Assembly: GCF_000264295.1 (NCBI RefSeq)
Contig: NZ_AJXT01000005.1
Coordinates: 89,412-153,411, forward strand
Direction: 5' to 3'
DNA length: 64,000 nucleotides
Source: Rhodanobacter spathiphylli B39
GTDB lineage: Bacteria > Pseudomonadota > Gammaproteobacteria > Xanthomonadales > Rhodanobacteraceae
The notes under the pieces were generated by a model, which was given only the letters and a program-made list of their open reading frames with translations, was not told the origin of the DNA and did not search any database. The position numbers were made by a program, and so were the translations under genes. This document shows, in pieces, positions 1 through 9,980 of the stretch. Position 1 is the stretch's first letter. Each line of letters starts with the position of its first letter.

Positions 1-142
1 CCTTGGTTTCGCGGCCGTCCTCGCCGTACCACAGGCGACCGTCGGTCAGCGTGCCGTCCACGTCGAACACGGCCAGGCGGATGTTCGCGGCGCGGGTGAG
101 CAGGTCAGGGGGGATATTGGCGAGGTAAGAGGAAGTAGGCAC
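1..142 (-). CDS. kdsC: 3-deoxy-D-manno-octulosonate 8-phosphate phosphatase, N-terminal part (runs off the left edge)
   Basis: Only the first 47 or so codons are present. They contain the HAD-superfamily motif I, FDVDGTLTDG, followed by a WYGEDGRE-type stretch as in KdsC, which removes phosphate from Kdo-8-phosphate in LPS inner-core synthesis in the cytoplasm. The likely start is the GTG at 142; an in-frame TTG lies further upstream near 175. It sits just downstream of kdsD on the same strand, the usual kdsD-kdsC order that often continues into lptC and lptA. The identification rests on motif I and the neighbour, because the rest of the protein is outside the window. Confidence 0.85.
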   Translation of the reverse strand, partial: MPTSSYLANIPPDLLTRAANIRLAVFDVDGTLTDGRLWYGEDGRETK

Positions 143-223
143 GGCTTCGGGTGCGTGGTGGGAAAGGGTCAAGAGCGGGGTTGCCTGATTTTTCTGATTT
201 GTCGAGACAAATCAGAGTCGGGA

Positions 224-1234
224 TCAAACCACACGCGCCCGCAGCAGATCATGAATGTTCAGCGCGCCGACCACGCGCTGTTCGTCGTCGACCACCAGCA
301 GGGCGTGGATCTGGTACTTCTCCATCAGCTGCGCCGCCTCGGCCGCCAGCTTGTCGGCGCCGATGGTTTTCGGGCCGCGGGTCATCAGCTCGGCCACGGT
401 GGCTCCGCGCAGGTCCACGCCTTCGTCGTCCAGCGCGCGGCGCAGGTCGCCGTCGGTGAACACGCCCAGCAGGCGCTGATCGGCGTCGACCACGGCGGTC
501 ATGCCCAGGTGCTTGCGGGTCATCTCGACCAGCGCGGCGGTGATGCCGGCGTCCGGCGAAACCCTTGGCACGTCGTCGCCGGTATGCATCACGTCGCTGA
601 TGTGCAGCAGCAGGCGGCGGCCCAGCGCTCCGGCCGGGTGCGAGCGGGCGAAGTCGTCCGAGGTGAAGCCGCGCGCTTCGAGCAGGGCGATCGCCAGTGC
701 ATCACCCCACACCAGCGCCACCGTGGTGCTGGTGGTCGGCGCCAGGCCCAGCGGACAGGCTTCGCTGGAGATGCTGCCGTCCAGGTGCACGTCGGCCTGG
801 GTCGCCAGCGAGGAGGTGGGGCGTCCGGTGATCGCGATCAGCGGGATGCCCTGGCGCTTGATCACCGGCAGGATCAGCAGCAGTTCGTCGGTCTCGCCGG
901 AATAGGACAGCGCCAGCACCACGTCCTGCGGCAGGATCATGCCGAGGTCGCCATGGCTTGCCTCGCCCGGATGCACGAAGAATGCCGGGGTGCCGGTGGA
1001 GGCCAGGGTGGCGGCGACCTTGCGCCCGATATGGCCTGACTTGCCCATGCCGCTGACCACGACGCGACCCTTGCAGCCCAGGATCAGCCGGCAGGCCTCG
1101 ACGAACTCCGGCCCGATCCGCGATTCCAGGGCCAGCGCGGCGGCCGCCTCGGTGGCAACCACCGTGCGCGCGCTGCGGGTGACCAGGTCGGCATCCAGCG
1201 AGGTCGGGAGGGGTGGGGCGGTGCGTGCGTTCAT
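224..1234 (-). CDS. kdsD: D-arabinose 5-phosphate isomerase (KdsD/KpsF family)
   Basis: A 336-residue protein, the usual length for the family. An N-terminal SIS domain (about 40-180) carries GMGKSGHIGRK and the HPGEASHGDLGM segment typical of arabinose-5-phosphate isomerases, and two CBS domains follow (about 205-330). The enzyme interconverts ribulose 5-phosphate and arabinose 5-phosphate, the first step of Kdo synthesis for LPS. kdsC lies about 80 bp downstream on the same strand, supporting a Kdo operon. The ATG at 1234 is the first in-frame start that gives a family-like N-terminus. The gene is divergent from the BolA-family gene, so 1235-1442 should hold both promoters; no clear consensus box was seen there. 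Confidence 0.95.
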   Translation of the reverse strand: MNARTAPPLPTSLDADLVTRSARTVVATEAAAALALESRIGPEFVEACRLILGCKGRVVVSGMGKSGHIGRKVAATLASTGTPAFFVHPGEASHGDLGMILPQDVVLALSYSGETDELLLILPVIKRQGIPLIAITGRPTSSLATQADVHLDGSISSEACPLGLAPTTSTTVALVWGDALAIALLEARGFTSDDFARSHPAGALGRRLLLHISDVMHTGDDVPRVSPDAGITAALVEMTRKHLGMTAVVDADQRLLGVFTDGDLRRALDDEGVDLRGATVAELMTRGPKTIGADKLAAEAAQLMEKYQIHALLVVDDEQRVVGALNIHDLLRARVV

Positions 1235-1360
1235 GGGGGCTCAGGCAAGGGTGGCGGGGACACGGAGGGCGATGGGAAGCGGGCCGGTTCCGCCTGCCGC
1301 CGAACCCTCGTCATTTCTGCGCCAGCGTATTTCCATTACCATGGCATCTTCCCATTTTAA

Positions 1361-3043
<1,683 letters not shown>

Positions 3044-3051
3044 GGTTTGCT

Positions 3052-3076
3052 CCCTCCCCTGCGCAGCAGGGGAGGG
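3052..3076. repeat. REP-like hairpin downstream of murA
   Basis: CCCTCCCCTGC at 3052-3062 and GCAGGGGAGGG at 3066-3076 form a perfect 11-bp stem with a 3-base loop, nine bases after the murA stop. It is followed by GGGGTGGGGT and a TCTTGATC tail. The same hairpin plus tail recurs near 54737-54785, and a shorter relative is at 3291-3310. No T-run follows, so it is a repeat element rather than a classical terminator, though it may stabilise the murA mRNA end. Confidence 0.75.
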
Positions 3077-3101
3077 CCGGGGTGGGGTGCTCTTGATCTT
3101 C

Positions 3102-3290
3102 GGCAAGGGGCTGGGCTACCTGCTCCTTGCGCCCGTCTTCTGCGAGGGGCTGGGCTTGCCCGCTGGTTTCGCCCGTTTTCCGCGAGGGCTTGGACTACCC
3201 CCGCTGGTTCCGCCGATTCCGCGAGGGGCTGGGCTGCCCCCGCGGGTTCCGCTCATTTTCCGCGAGGGCCTGAGCTACCCCCTCCCTTCC
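3102..3290. repeat. 40-bp degenerate tandem repeat, about 4.7 copies
   Basis: Copies begin at 3102 (40 bp), 3142 (40 bp), 3182 (39 bp), 3221 (41 bp) and 3262 (partial). Each starts GCGAGGGGCTGGGCT or a close variant and continues CCCCCGCTGGTTCCGC with a TTTTC-like end. There are no unique spacers between the copies. The array fills the convergent gap between murA and the DUF3108 gene and has no persuasive coding content. Confidence 0.85.
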
Positions 3291-3336
3291 TCCCCCTGCG
3301 AGCAGGGGGAGGGATCAAGGTGCTCTCGGGGCTTAC

Positions 3337-3382
3337 GGGTTTGCCGGGACGGCGGGTTTGCCGGGACGGCGGGATTGCCGGG
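3337..3382. repeat. 17-bp tandem repeat, about 2.7 copies
   Basis: GGGTTTGCCGGGACGGC is repeated exactly at 3337-3353 and 3354-3370, with a partial copy ending at 3382. It lies just beyond the 3' end of the DUF3108 gene. Confidence 0.8.
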
Positions 3383-3391
3383 CTTGGGCTC

Positions 3392-4099
3392 TTACTCGGC
3401 CTGGTAGCTCACCAGCTCCAGCACCAGGTCGCCGCCGTCGTGCTGGGCCAGTTTCACCGGCAGCGGGTAGCGGTCGGGGGCGTACCAGGCGCTGAAGCCG
3501 CGGTCGGCGTCGGTGCGATCGATGCGCTCGGCGTCGAAGCTGCCGGCGGGTACCTTGACGGTTTCCTTGCCGCTGACCTTGAAGTTTTGCGTCTGCACTT
3601 CCTGGCGTACCGCCACTGGCAGGGCGATCTGCTGCTTGCCGTCGCGCAGCGCCAACCCCAGCGCCAGCGCCAGGGTGTTGCGCTCGACCATGCCGGGACT
3701 GGCGGGATAGCTCTGTGCGCCCTTGCCCTCGTCGACACTGACCTGCTTGTTCGCCCAGTCCACCACCAAGTGGCGCTGCTTCTGCTTTACCGCAGCCTGC
3801 ATCAGGTAGTCGTAGCTGATCGCCTCGGGCACGTCGCCTTTCCAGCGGAAACGCGAGGTTTCGCTGACACTGGCGCCGAGCAGGGCGGCCAGTCCGCCGG
3901 TGCCCTTGACGTCCTTGCTGTAGATCCACTGGCCGTCGCCGGCCGCGTGCAACCGGATCGTGGCGACGCCCATGGGCTGGCCACCTTGCAGCACGTCATA
4001 GGTGGCGGTGAAGGCCTGGGGTTGGGTGGCTGCGGCGGCGTGGCTGCCGAACAGCAGGCCAAGGCCGAGCAGGGGAGCGAGCAGGGATCGGATAGTCAT
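3392..4099 (-). CDS. DUF3108 domain-containing exported protein
   Basis: A 235-residue protein starting at the ATG at 4099. It has a signal peptide of about 25 residues (MTIRSLL, a hydrophobic core, then an AHAAAA-like cleavage region). The mature part fits the DUF3108 pattern: [17 protein letters not shown] near the start, [19 protein letters not shown] in the middle, and the late segment [29 protein letters not shown]. The function of the family is unknown; it is predicted to be periplasmic. In related genomes such genes often sit beside purN/purM, as here. The start upstream at 4192 would run through the MITE-like element and lose the signal peptide, so it was rejected. Confidence 0.85.
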   Translation of the reverse strand: MTIRSLLAPLLGLGLLFGSHAAAATQPQAFTATYDVLQGGQPMGVATIRLHAAGDGQWIYSKDVKGTGGLAALLGASVSETSRFRWKGDVPEAISYDYLMQAAVKQKQRHLVVDWANKQVSVDEGKGAQSYPASPGMVERNTLALALGLALRDGKQQIALPVAVRQEVQTQNFKVSGKETVKVPAGSFDAERIDRTDADRGFSAWYAPDRYPLPVKLAQHDGGDLVLELVSYQAE

Positions 4100-4133
4100 G
4101 CGCCGAGTCTGCGCAGGCAGGGCTGAACCTGCT

Positions 4134-4427
4134 TTAAGGCGACGCTGATCAAGTATCACCACCGTCACCCACCCTCTCTGTTCGCAGACCACAGGGCCGT
4201 CGGCGAAGGCAGACTGGCCGTCTGTCGAGACGACGGACCGAAGGTATGCGGACAGAGAGGGTGGGCCTCAACTTCTTGAATTTGAAATGATGAGGTGATG
4301 ACTGGAAGGCCCGCAGCCGATGCCGCGCAGCTTGGCAAGACGGCCAGTCTTGCCGGCGCCACGCAACATCACCTGCGGGCCTTCCAGTCATCATGACGGC
4401 GGCGATACTTGATCAGCGTCGCCTTAA
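4134..4427. mobile_element. MITE-like element with 34-bp terminal inverted repeats and nested hairpins
   Basis: The outer arms at 4134-4167 and 4394-4427 are inverted repeats with 32 of 34 positions matching. Both ends begin TTAAGGCGACGCTGATCAAG, so TTAA may be the target duplication. Nested inside are a perfect 14-bp inverted repeat (4168-4181 with 4252-4265), a perfect 20-bp one (4297-4316 with 4373-4392) and a small GGCAAGAC/GTCTTGCC hairpin (4334-4354). There is no open reading frame of its own. The right end supplies the TAA stop codon of purN. It is non-autonomous in appearance, either a MITE or a compound REPIN. Confidence 0.8.
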
Positions 4428-5089
4428 GGCTGCAGCCCGTGTGTGCCCAGCTGCAGTGGCATCGACAGCGGCCGGCCGTCGAAGCGTGGGCCGTGGCCAT
4501 CCCATTGCAGCCGGCCGCCGGCCAGTTCGGCCAGCACCGCCGGCAGCAGGCGGTGTTCCAGCGGCAGCAGTCGCTGCGCCAGCGACTGTTCGTCGTCGCC
4601 GGCACCGATCGGCAGGCGCGCCTGTGCGATCACCGGGCCGCCATCGAGTTCGGCAGTGACGAAATGCACGCTGGCGCCATGCTCGGCGTCGCCTGCTTCC
4701 AGCGCGCGACGATGCGTGTGCAGGCCCCGGTATTTCGGCAGCAGCGAGGGATGGATGTTGATGATGCGACCCGCCCACGGCCGCAGCGCCTCGCCGTCGA
4801 GGATGCGCATGAAGCCGGCCAGCACCAGCCATTCGGCGCCGCTGTCGGTGATTCGTTCGAACAGGTCGAGATCGAACGCGCGCCGATCCGCGTAGCTGCG
4901 GGGGTCCAGCGCCAGGGTGGCGATGCCGGCGGCTTCGGCCAGCCGCAGTGCGCCGGCGGTGGCCTTGTCGCTGCCCACCAGCACGAATTCGACCGGCAGC
5001 TCGCCGCGCGTTCGCGCGTCGAGCAGGGCGGCGAGATTGCTGCCGCGCCCGGAGGCGAGCACGGCGACCTTGGCGGGTGCGGAGGCCAA
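4424..5089 (-). CDS. purN: Phosphoribosylglycinamide formyltransferase
   Basis: About 221 residues. PurN formylates GAR with 10-formyl-THF in purine synthesis. The N-terminus has VAVLASGRGSNLAALL. The folate-site motif INIHPSLLPKYRGLHTH and the catalytic Asn-His-Asp set (NIHPS; later the TAELDGGPVI segment) are present. No ATG exists at the expected place: the best start is the TTG at 5089, five bases after the purM stop, which suggests translational coupling; an upstream CTG at 5098 would overlap purM. The stop codon lies inside the end of the MITE-like element. Confidence 0.92.
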   Translation of the reverse strand: MASAPAKVAVLASGRGSNLAALLDARTRGELPVEFVLVGSDKATAGALRLAEAAGIATLALDPRSYADRRAFDLDLFERITDSGAEWLVLAGFMRILDGEALRPWAGRIINIHPSLLPKYRGLHTHRRALEAGDAEHGASVHFVTAELDGGPVIAQARLPIGAGDDEQSLAQRLLPLEHRLLPAVLAELAGGRLQWDGHGPRFDGRPLSMPLQLGTHGLQP

Positions 5090-5094
5090 ACCGA

Positions 5095-6138
5095 TCAGCC
5101 GATATGCACGCGCTCGTCGCCCTGCGCGGGCACGATCTCGCCGATCACCGAGCTGGCGAGGCCGTGCGTGGCCAGCAGCGCGGACGCGCCGGCCACCGCG
5201 TCGCGCGGCAGGATCACGGTGAAGCCCACGCCGCAGTTGAACGTGCGCCACATTTCCTCGCGCGCCACGTTGCCTTCGCGCATCAGCCAGTCGAATACCG
5301 GCGGCAGCACGATGGCCGACGCCTGCAACGCGATGCCCAGGCCGTCAGGCACCACGCGGATGATGTTTTCCTTCAGGCCGCCACCGGTGATGTGGGCCAT
5401 GCCGTGAACCGGGCTTTCCTTCAACAACTCCAGCATCGGCTTCACGTAGATCGTGGTCGGCGCCATCAGCGCATCGACCAGCTTCACGCCGCCGAGGTCG
5501 AGGTCGAGCCTGCCGTTATCAGGCGTGCAGCCCGCCCGATCGAGGATCTTGCGCACCAGCGAGTAACCGTTCGAATGCGGGCCGCTGGAAGCCACGCCGA
5601 GCACCACGTCGCCCGCGACGATCGCGTCGCCGGTCAGCATCTGCGACTTTTCCACCGCGGCCACGGTGAAGCCGGCCAGGTCGTATTCGCCCGGCGGATA
5701 CATGTCCGGCATCTCGGCGGTCTCGCCGCCGATCAGGGCACAGCCGGCCAGCTCGCAGCCGGTGGCGATGCCGCCGACCACGGCCGCGGCGGTGTCCACG
5801 TCCAGCTTGCCGGTGGCGAAGTAGTCGAGGAAGAACAGCGGCTCGGCGCCCTGCACCAGCACGTCGTTGACGCACATGCCGACCAGGTCGATGCCGATCG
5901 TGTCGTGGCGGTTCAGCATCTGCGCCAGCTTCAGCTTGGTGCCGACGCCGTCGGTGCCCGAGACCAGCACCGGCTCCCTGTACCGGCCGGAAAGGTCGAA
6001 CAGGCCGCCGAAGCCGCCCAGTCCGCCCATCACCTCGGGCCGCAGGGTGCGCTTGACCAGCGGCTTGATGCGTTCGACCAGCGCATTGCCGGCATCGATA
6101 TCGACGCCGGCGGCGCGGTAGGTGAGGGCGTCAGACAT
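5095..6138 (-). CDS. purM: Phosphoribosylformylglycinamidine cyclo-ligase (AIR synthetase)
   Basis: A 347-residue protein with start ATG at 6138 ([20 protein letters not shown]). PurM closes the imidazole ring of FGAM using ATP. The sequence shows [14 protein letters not shown], the [11 protein letters not shown] segment, [14 protein letters not shown] and the C-terminal [16 protein letters not shown] block (here [13 protein letters not shown]). purN follows within five bases, so the two are co-transcribed. The unit is divergent from the DUF2066 gene, so 6139-6304 should carry both promoters. Confidence 0.96.
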   Translation of the reverse strand: MSDALTYRAAGVDIDAGNALVERIKPLVKRTLRPEVMGGLGGFGGLFDLSGRYREPVLVSGTDGVGTKLKLAQMLNRHDTIGIDLVGMCVNDVLVQGAEPLFFLDYFATGKLDVDTAAAVVGGIATGCELAGCALIGGETAEMPDMYPPGEYDLAGFTVAAVEKSQMLTGDAIVAGDVVLGVASSGPHSNGYSLVRKILDRAGCTPDNGRLDLDLGGVKLVDALMAPTTIYVKPMLELLKESPVHGMAHITGGGLKENIIRVVPDGLGIALQASAIVLPPVFDWLMREGNVAREEMWRTFNCGVGFTVILPRDAVAGASALLATHGLASSVIGEIVPAQGDERVHIG

Positions 6139-6304
6139 GGCGAGGACCTTGGTCAGGATCTGCGGCGTGGGTGAAACGCGCAAGTTTACCAGCTTGTGGC
6201 GCCGTTGCCGTTCGCCTTCGCCGGCTTCGACACCGCCGCGATGGACGCTGGGGACACTATTGGGCAGACTTCCCGGGAGATTTCCCCAAGAAGATGCCTG
6301 CCCC

Positions 6305-7288
6305 ATGCGCCTGTCCCGCCTGCTGATGCTCACCTTGCTGCTGGCTTTTGCCGCCTTGCCGTCCCTGCATGCCCAGCTCGCCGGCTCGCCGTATTCGGTG
6401 GTGGTGCCGGTGGCCGACACCAGCGACGCCCAGCGCGACCAGGCGTTCTCCACCGCGCTGGCCCAGGTGCTGACGCGGGTCGCCGGTGGGCAGGACCTGC
6501 GCAGCAACGCCGGTTACGCCGATGCCCTGGGCAAGGCCACCTCCCTGGTGCAGAAATTCCAGTACCAGCGCGCTGCCACCGGGCTGATCCTGAATGTGGA
6601 TTTCGAGCCAGGTTCGGTGCGTCGGCTGGTCTCGAAGCTGGGCGTGCAAAGCGCGGGCATCAAGCCACCGGTGCTGCTGCTGGTGCAGGACGGCAATGGT
6701 CATCTGCTCGACCAGACGGCGCTGGCCAGCCTGGCGGCCAGTGCCAACGCGCGCGGCATCAATGTGGTGTATCCCGATGCGGCCAGCGCGCCTGACCCGG
6801 CCAAGATCGCCGCCGCCGACCCTGCTGCACTGGCCGGGGTCAACCGGCAGTACCGCACCGGCCTGGTCCTGCTGGGCAAGCTCGCCGGCAACAGCGCGGG
6901 CTGGACGCTGATTTCCGGCGGCCAGGCCCAGCACTGGACTGCGCAGGGCGCGAGCGCGGACAGCCTGCTGGGCGATGCCGGCAACGGCCTGGTCGACCGG
7001 CTGGGCAAGCAGCTCAACGTGATTGGCGCCGGCCCCAGCGAGGGCAAGCTGTGGGTCAGCGGGCTGGACAGCGCGATGGATTACGCCAGGCTGATCTCCA
7101 CCTTGCAGGACGACCCGACGGTGAAACAGGTGCTGACCCTGGGCGCGCAGAACGATGCCGTGCTGCTGGACATCAAGGCGGCGGTTCCGATCAGTGCGCT
7201 GGCCGCCAACCTCGCCGCGGGCGGCCACCTGCTGCTGCAGGGCGAACCGCATCCGGGCGCCGACGCGAACCTGCGCTGGCTGAGGTGA
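6305..7288 (+). CDS. DUF2066 domain-containing exported protein
   Basis: A 327-residue protein with a clear signal peptide ([19 protein letters not shown], cleavage after LHA). The region after it fits DUF2066: [23 protein letters not shown] followed by [17 protein letters not shown]. The function is unknown and the location is likely periplasmic. It stands four bases upstream of perM, and the DUF2066-perM-hda order next to divergent purMN is common in this bacterial group. The start at 6305 was chosen because it begins the signal peptide. Confidence 0.85.
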   Translation: MRLSRLLMLTLLLAFAALPSLHAQLAGSPYSVVVPVADTSDAQRDQAFSTALAQVLTRVAGGQDLRSNAGYADALGKATSLVQKFQYQRAATGLILNVDFEPGSVRRLVSKLGVQSAGIKPPVLLLVQDGNGHLLDQTALASLAASANARGINVVYPDAASAPDPAKIAAADPAALAGVNRQYRTGLVLLGKLAGNSAGWTLISGGQAQHWTAQGASADSLLGDAGNGLVDRLGKQLNVIGAGPSEGKLWVSGLDSAMDYARLISTLQDDPTVKQVLTLGAQNDAVLLDIKAAVPISALAANLAAGGHLLLQGEPHPGADANLRWLR

Positions 7289-7292
7289 CCGG

Positions 7293-8468
7293 ATGAATCA
7301 GGACAGGGACATTTCGCGGCGCTGGCAGCTGCTGGCGATCGTGCTGGTGATCGGCTACCTGATGTGGTTGCTGGCGCCGGTGCTGATGCCGTTCGCGGTG
7401 GCCGCGATGCTGGCTTATCTGGGCGACCCGCTGGCCGACCGGCTGGAGCGGCTGGGCCTCAACCGGATGTGGGCGGCCACGATCGTGTTCGTGGTGATCC
7501 TGGTGGCGGTGGTCGGCGTGCTGCTGCTGCTGATCCCGCTGATCGCGCGCCAGGTCGAGAACCTGGTCGGCAACCTGCCGCGCTATGGCGACTGGGCGCA
7601 GAACACCGTGTGGCCGTGGCTGCAGGCGCGACTGCACCTGGACCCGCACACCTTCGACAGCGATCGGATGCTGACGGCGATCAAGGAACACATCGGCTCG
7701 ATCGGCGGCGTCGCCACCGCGGTGATCGGCAAGGTCTCGCGTTCGGGCCTGGGCATCGCCATGGCGCTGACCAACCTGGTGCTGATCCCGGTGGTGGCGT
7801 TCTACCTGCTGCGCGAGTGGGACCGGCTGGTGGCGAAGATCGACGGCATGCTGCCGCGCTCGATCCAGCCCACCATCGCGCACCTGGCCAGCGAGTCGGA
7901 CAAGATCCTCGGCGCCTTCGTGCGCGGCCAGTTGCTGGTGATGCTGGCGCTGGGCGTCTTCTACGGTGCGGGCCTGGGCATGGTCGGGCTGTCGGTGGGG
8001 CTGCTGATCGGCATGGTCGCCGGCCTGCTCAGCTTCGTGCCGTACCTGGGCTTCATCATCGGCTTCGTGGCGGCGATCATCGCCGCGCTGGTGCAGTACG
8101 GCGACTGGACCCACGTGCTGCTGGTCTGTGGCGTGTTCGCGGTCGGCCAGTTGCTGGAAGGCTATGTGCTGGTGCCCAAGCTGGTCGGCGACAAGATCGG
8201 CCTGCATCCGGTGGCGGTGATGTTCGCGGTGCTGGCCGGCGGTTACCTGTTCGGTTTCCTCGGCGTGCTGCTGGCACTGCCGGCGGCGTCGGTGATCATG
8301 GTGCTGCTGCGCTACCTGATCGAACGCTACCGGATGAGCGAGCTGTACAACGAGGAAGGGCCGGACGATCCGGTGATCGCCGAAGTGGACGTCAGCGTGC
8401 ATCGCGATGGCGAAGTCGAGACGGCTGCCGTCAACGTGCCATCGCCGGACGACTCGTCCACGCCATGA
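7293..8468 (+). CDS. perM: AI-2E/PerM family membrane transporter
   Basis: A 391-residue protein with about seven to eight hydrophobic segments. It has the long extracytoplasmic loop after the third segment and the closing GFIIGFVAAIIAAL and GDKIGLHPVAVMFAVLAGGYLFGFLG motifs of the AI-2E transporter (former UPF0118) family. Members export small molecules or ions, and the substrate cannot be told from sequence. It begins four bases after the DUF2066 stop and its own stop overlaps the hda start by four bases, so the three genes form an operon. Confidence 0.9.
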   Translation: MNQDRDISRRWQLLAIVLVIGYLMWLLAPVLMPFAVAAMLAYLGDPLADRLERLGLNRMWAATIVFVVILVAVVGVLLLLIPLIARQVENLVGNLPRYGDWAQNTVWPWLQARLHLDPHTFDSDRMLTAIKEHIGSIGGVATAVIGKVSRSGLGIAMALTNLVLIPVVAFYLLREWDRLVAKIDGMLPRSIQPTIAHLASESDKILGAFVRGQLLVMLALGVFYGAGLGMVGLSVGLLIGMVAGLLSFVPYLGFIIGFVAAIIAALVQYGDWTHVLLVCGVFAVGQLLEGYVLVPKLVGDKIGLHPVAVMFAVLAGGYLFGFLGVLLALPAASVIMVLLRYLIERYRMSELYNEEGPDDPVIAEVDVSVHRDGEVETAAVNVPSPDDSSTP

Positions 8469-9172
8469 TCCCGCAGTTGCCGCTCGCGCTGCGCTGGCCA
8501 CGTCGGCAGCGCTTTGAACATTTTCATGCCGGCGCGAATGCCGCCGCACTGGCTGCGGTGCAGGCGCTGGCGCTGCAGCCCGGCGCGCCGTGGGTTTACC
8601 TGCATGGCGCCAGCGGCAGCGGCCGCAGCCATCTGCTGATGGCCGCCTGCCAGGCCGCCATCGCCGCCGAACGGCGCGTGCAGTACCTGCCGCTGGCGGC
8701 GATCGCCGACCACGCCGCGGCCCTGCGCGGCGTCGCCGGCAGCGAACTGCTGGCGCTGGACGACCTGGGCGCCATCGCCGGCAACCGTGACGCGGAACAC
8801 GCGCTGTTCGACCTGTACAACCGCGCCCGCGCCGAAGGCAGCGCCCTGCTGTTCGCCGCCGACGCCACGCCCACCCAACTCGGCATCGAACTGCCCGACC
8901 TGCGCTCGCGTCTCGGCGCCTGCACCCAGTTCGCACTGAAGCCGCTCGACGACGACGAACGCCGCATGGTGCTGAAAGCGCAAGCCGCGTCGCGCGGCAT
9001 CGAACTGGACGACAGCGTGCTGGACTGGCTCTTCGCGCGCTATGCGCGTGACTTGGGCGCGCTGCTCGACTTGCTGGACAAGCTGGACGTGGCGTCGCTG
9101 GCAGCACAGCGGCGGATCACCGTGCCGTTCCTGCGCGGATTCCTGCGCGAGGCTGACGAATCAGGATATTGA
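8465..9172 (+). CDS. hda: DnaA regulatory inactivator Hda
   Basis: A 235-residue AAA+ protein. Hda binds the beta sliding clamp and stimulates hydrolysis of DnaA-ATP, which resets replication initiation. It has a short N-terminus with a clamp-binding-like QLPLAL, the P-loop variant GASGSGRSHLL (Arg where Lys is usual, as in other Hda proteins), Walker B LLALDDLGAI, and a sensor/arginine-finger region around DLRSRLGACTQF. It overlaps perM by four bases (ATGA). Confidence 0.92.
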   Translation: MIPQLPLALRWPRRQRFEHFHAGANAAALAAVQALALQPGAPWVYLHGASGSGRSHLLMAACQAAIAAERRVQYLPLAAIADHAAALRGVAGSELLALDDLGAIAGNRDAEHALFDLYNRARAEGSALLFAADATPTQLGIELPDLRSRLGACTQFALKPLDDDERRMVLKAQAASRGIELDDSVLDWLFARYARDLGALLDLLDKLDVASLAAQRRITVPFLRGFLREADESGY

Positions 9173-9239
9173 GTCGACTCGGACGGATGCGTCAGTCTTT
9201 GATAGGATTAGTGTTCATTTAGGCACACAAGGATGTCCT

Positions 9240-9719
9240 ATGCCATTGCCATTCCCTGCACCTGGAACTGTTTTATGGGCGGTTGACACGGATCTGGAAC
9301 GAGATGTCTTTCGATCCGGTGCGGCCACCAAGCCAAACGTCGAATATTTGCGTTTTGGCGACATCGGGGTGTCTGAGGAGGATGGGCGAATTCCGTACGA
9401 CCAATGTGACAAGTTCATGGTCGATCCAGGCCAGGGAATATCGCTTTTTCTTGAACGGATGATTCCGGAGGGGCTGGTTGTTGTCGACACAGCTTCGGCA
9501 AAGAACATTGGCAAAAAAGCCCAGAAGAAAATTCATTGGTGGGGCGTCGACCAGAACCATCCTATTCCAGTAGGGCTTCAACTCGTCTACGACGGTCAGC
9601 CTCCCGGTCATTGCATATTGTCGGTTACTCGCAAGATGCCGGTTTCCGCCTTCCTTTCGTTGGTTGCGCAAGTTCCGTTCAGCCTGCGCGGCATTGATCT
9701 TGTTACTCCCATTTATTGA
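9240..9719 (+). CDS. Putative Tse2-like ADP-ribosyltransferase toxin
   Basis: A 159-residue soluble protein with AT-richer codon use than the neighbours. It resembles the Tse2 toxin of Pseudomonas in order and spacing of short motifs: an early GTVLWAVDT strand (Tse2 has TLYRAVF), a DGRI then VDPGQGISLF stretch (Tse2: DGLY then DTGGTSVF), and a C-terminal GHCILSVTRKMPVSAF strand-turn-helix (Tse2: HYTIMPAKPM). Tse2 is an ART-fold toxin. No signal peptide is present. A 57-codon gene follows after 12 bases. The assignment is by remembered pattern, not alignment, and needs a profile search. Confidence 0.5.
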   Translation: MPLPFPAPGTVLWAVDTDLERDVFRSGAATKPNVEYLRFGDIGVSEEDGRIPYDQCDKFMVDPGQGISLFLERMIPEGLVVVDTASAKNIGKKAQKKIHWWGVDQNHPIPVGLQLVYDGQPPGHCILSVTRKMPVSAFLSLVAQVPFSLRGIDLVTPIY

Positions 9720-9731
9720 CCTGGAACACCG

Positions 9732-9905
9732 ATGAGTGCACTCGAATTCACAGACAGGGAACTGACGTATCTGCTGCTTTCGCTGAAAAAGTACGAGGCG
9801 CAATTGCTCTTGAGCGAAGACGAGGATATGGGCGATTCCGTCACCGACCTGCTTTTCGTGCAGGCTCTCATGAAACGACTGCGGCAGGCGCAGGCTTCAC
9901 GCTGA
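9732..9905 (+). CDS. Small helical protein, candidate immunity/antitoxin to the preceding gene
   Basis: A 57-residue product starting MSALEFTDRELTYLLLSLKK. It is predicted as two helices separated by an acidic turn (SEDEDMGDS) and ends in RLRQAQ. Length and helical-hairpin character are like Tsi2, the immunity protein of Tse2, but no convincing sequence identity can be claimed. It lies 12 bases after the toxin-like gene and just before a strong terminator, so the two genes form one unit. It has no recognised family. Confidence 0.55.
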   Translation: MSALEFTDRELTYLLLSLKKYEAQLLLSEDEDMGDSVTDLLFVQALMKRLRQAQASR

Positions 9906-9931
9906 CGCAGAACCAGTTTCGTTATGACAAA

Positions 9932-9962
9932 AACAACGGTGCCATGGGCACCGTTGTTTTTT
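9932..9962. terminator. Rho-independent terminator
   Basis: A 12-bp perfect stem, AACAACGGTGCC (9932-9943) with GGCACCGTTGTT (9947-9958), a 3-base loop and a run of six T. It terminates the toxin-like pair, and the A-rich left flank lets it serve suhB from the other strand as well. Confidence 0.92.
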
Positions 9963-9980
9963 CACAGAAGGGGGAGACGC

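Noticed and set aside
3102..3382. Possible CRISPR array from regularly spaced repeats
   Set aside because: The units are contiguous tandem copies without unique spacers, and no cas genes are present.
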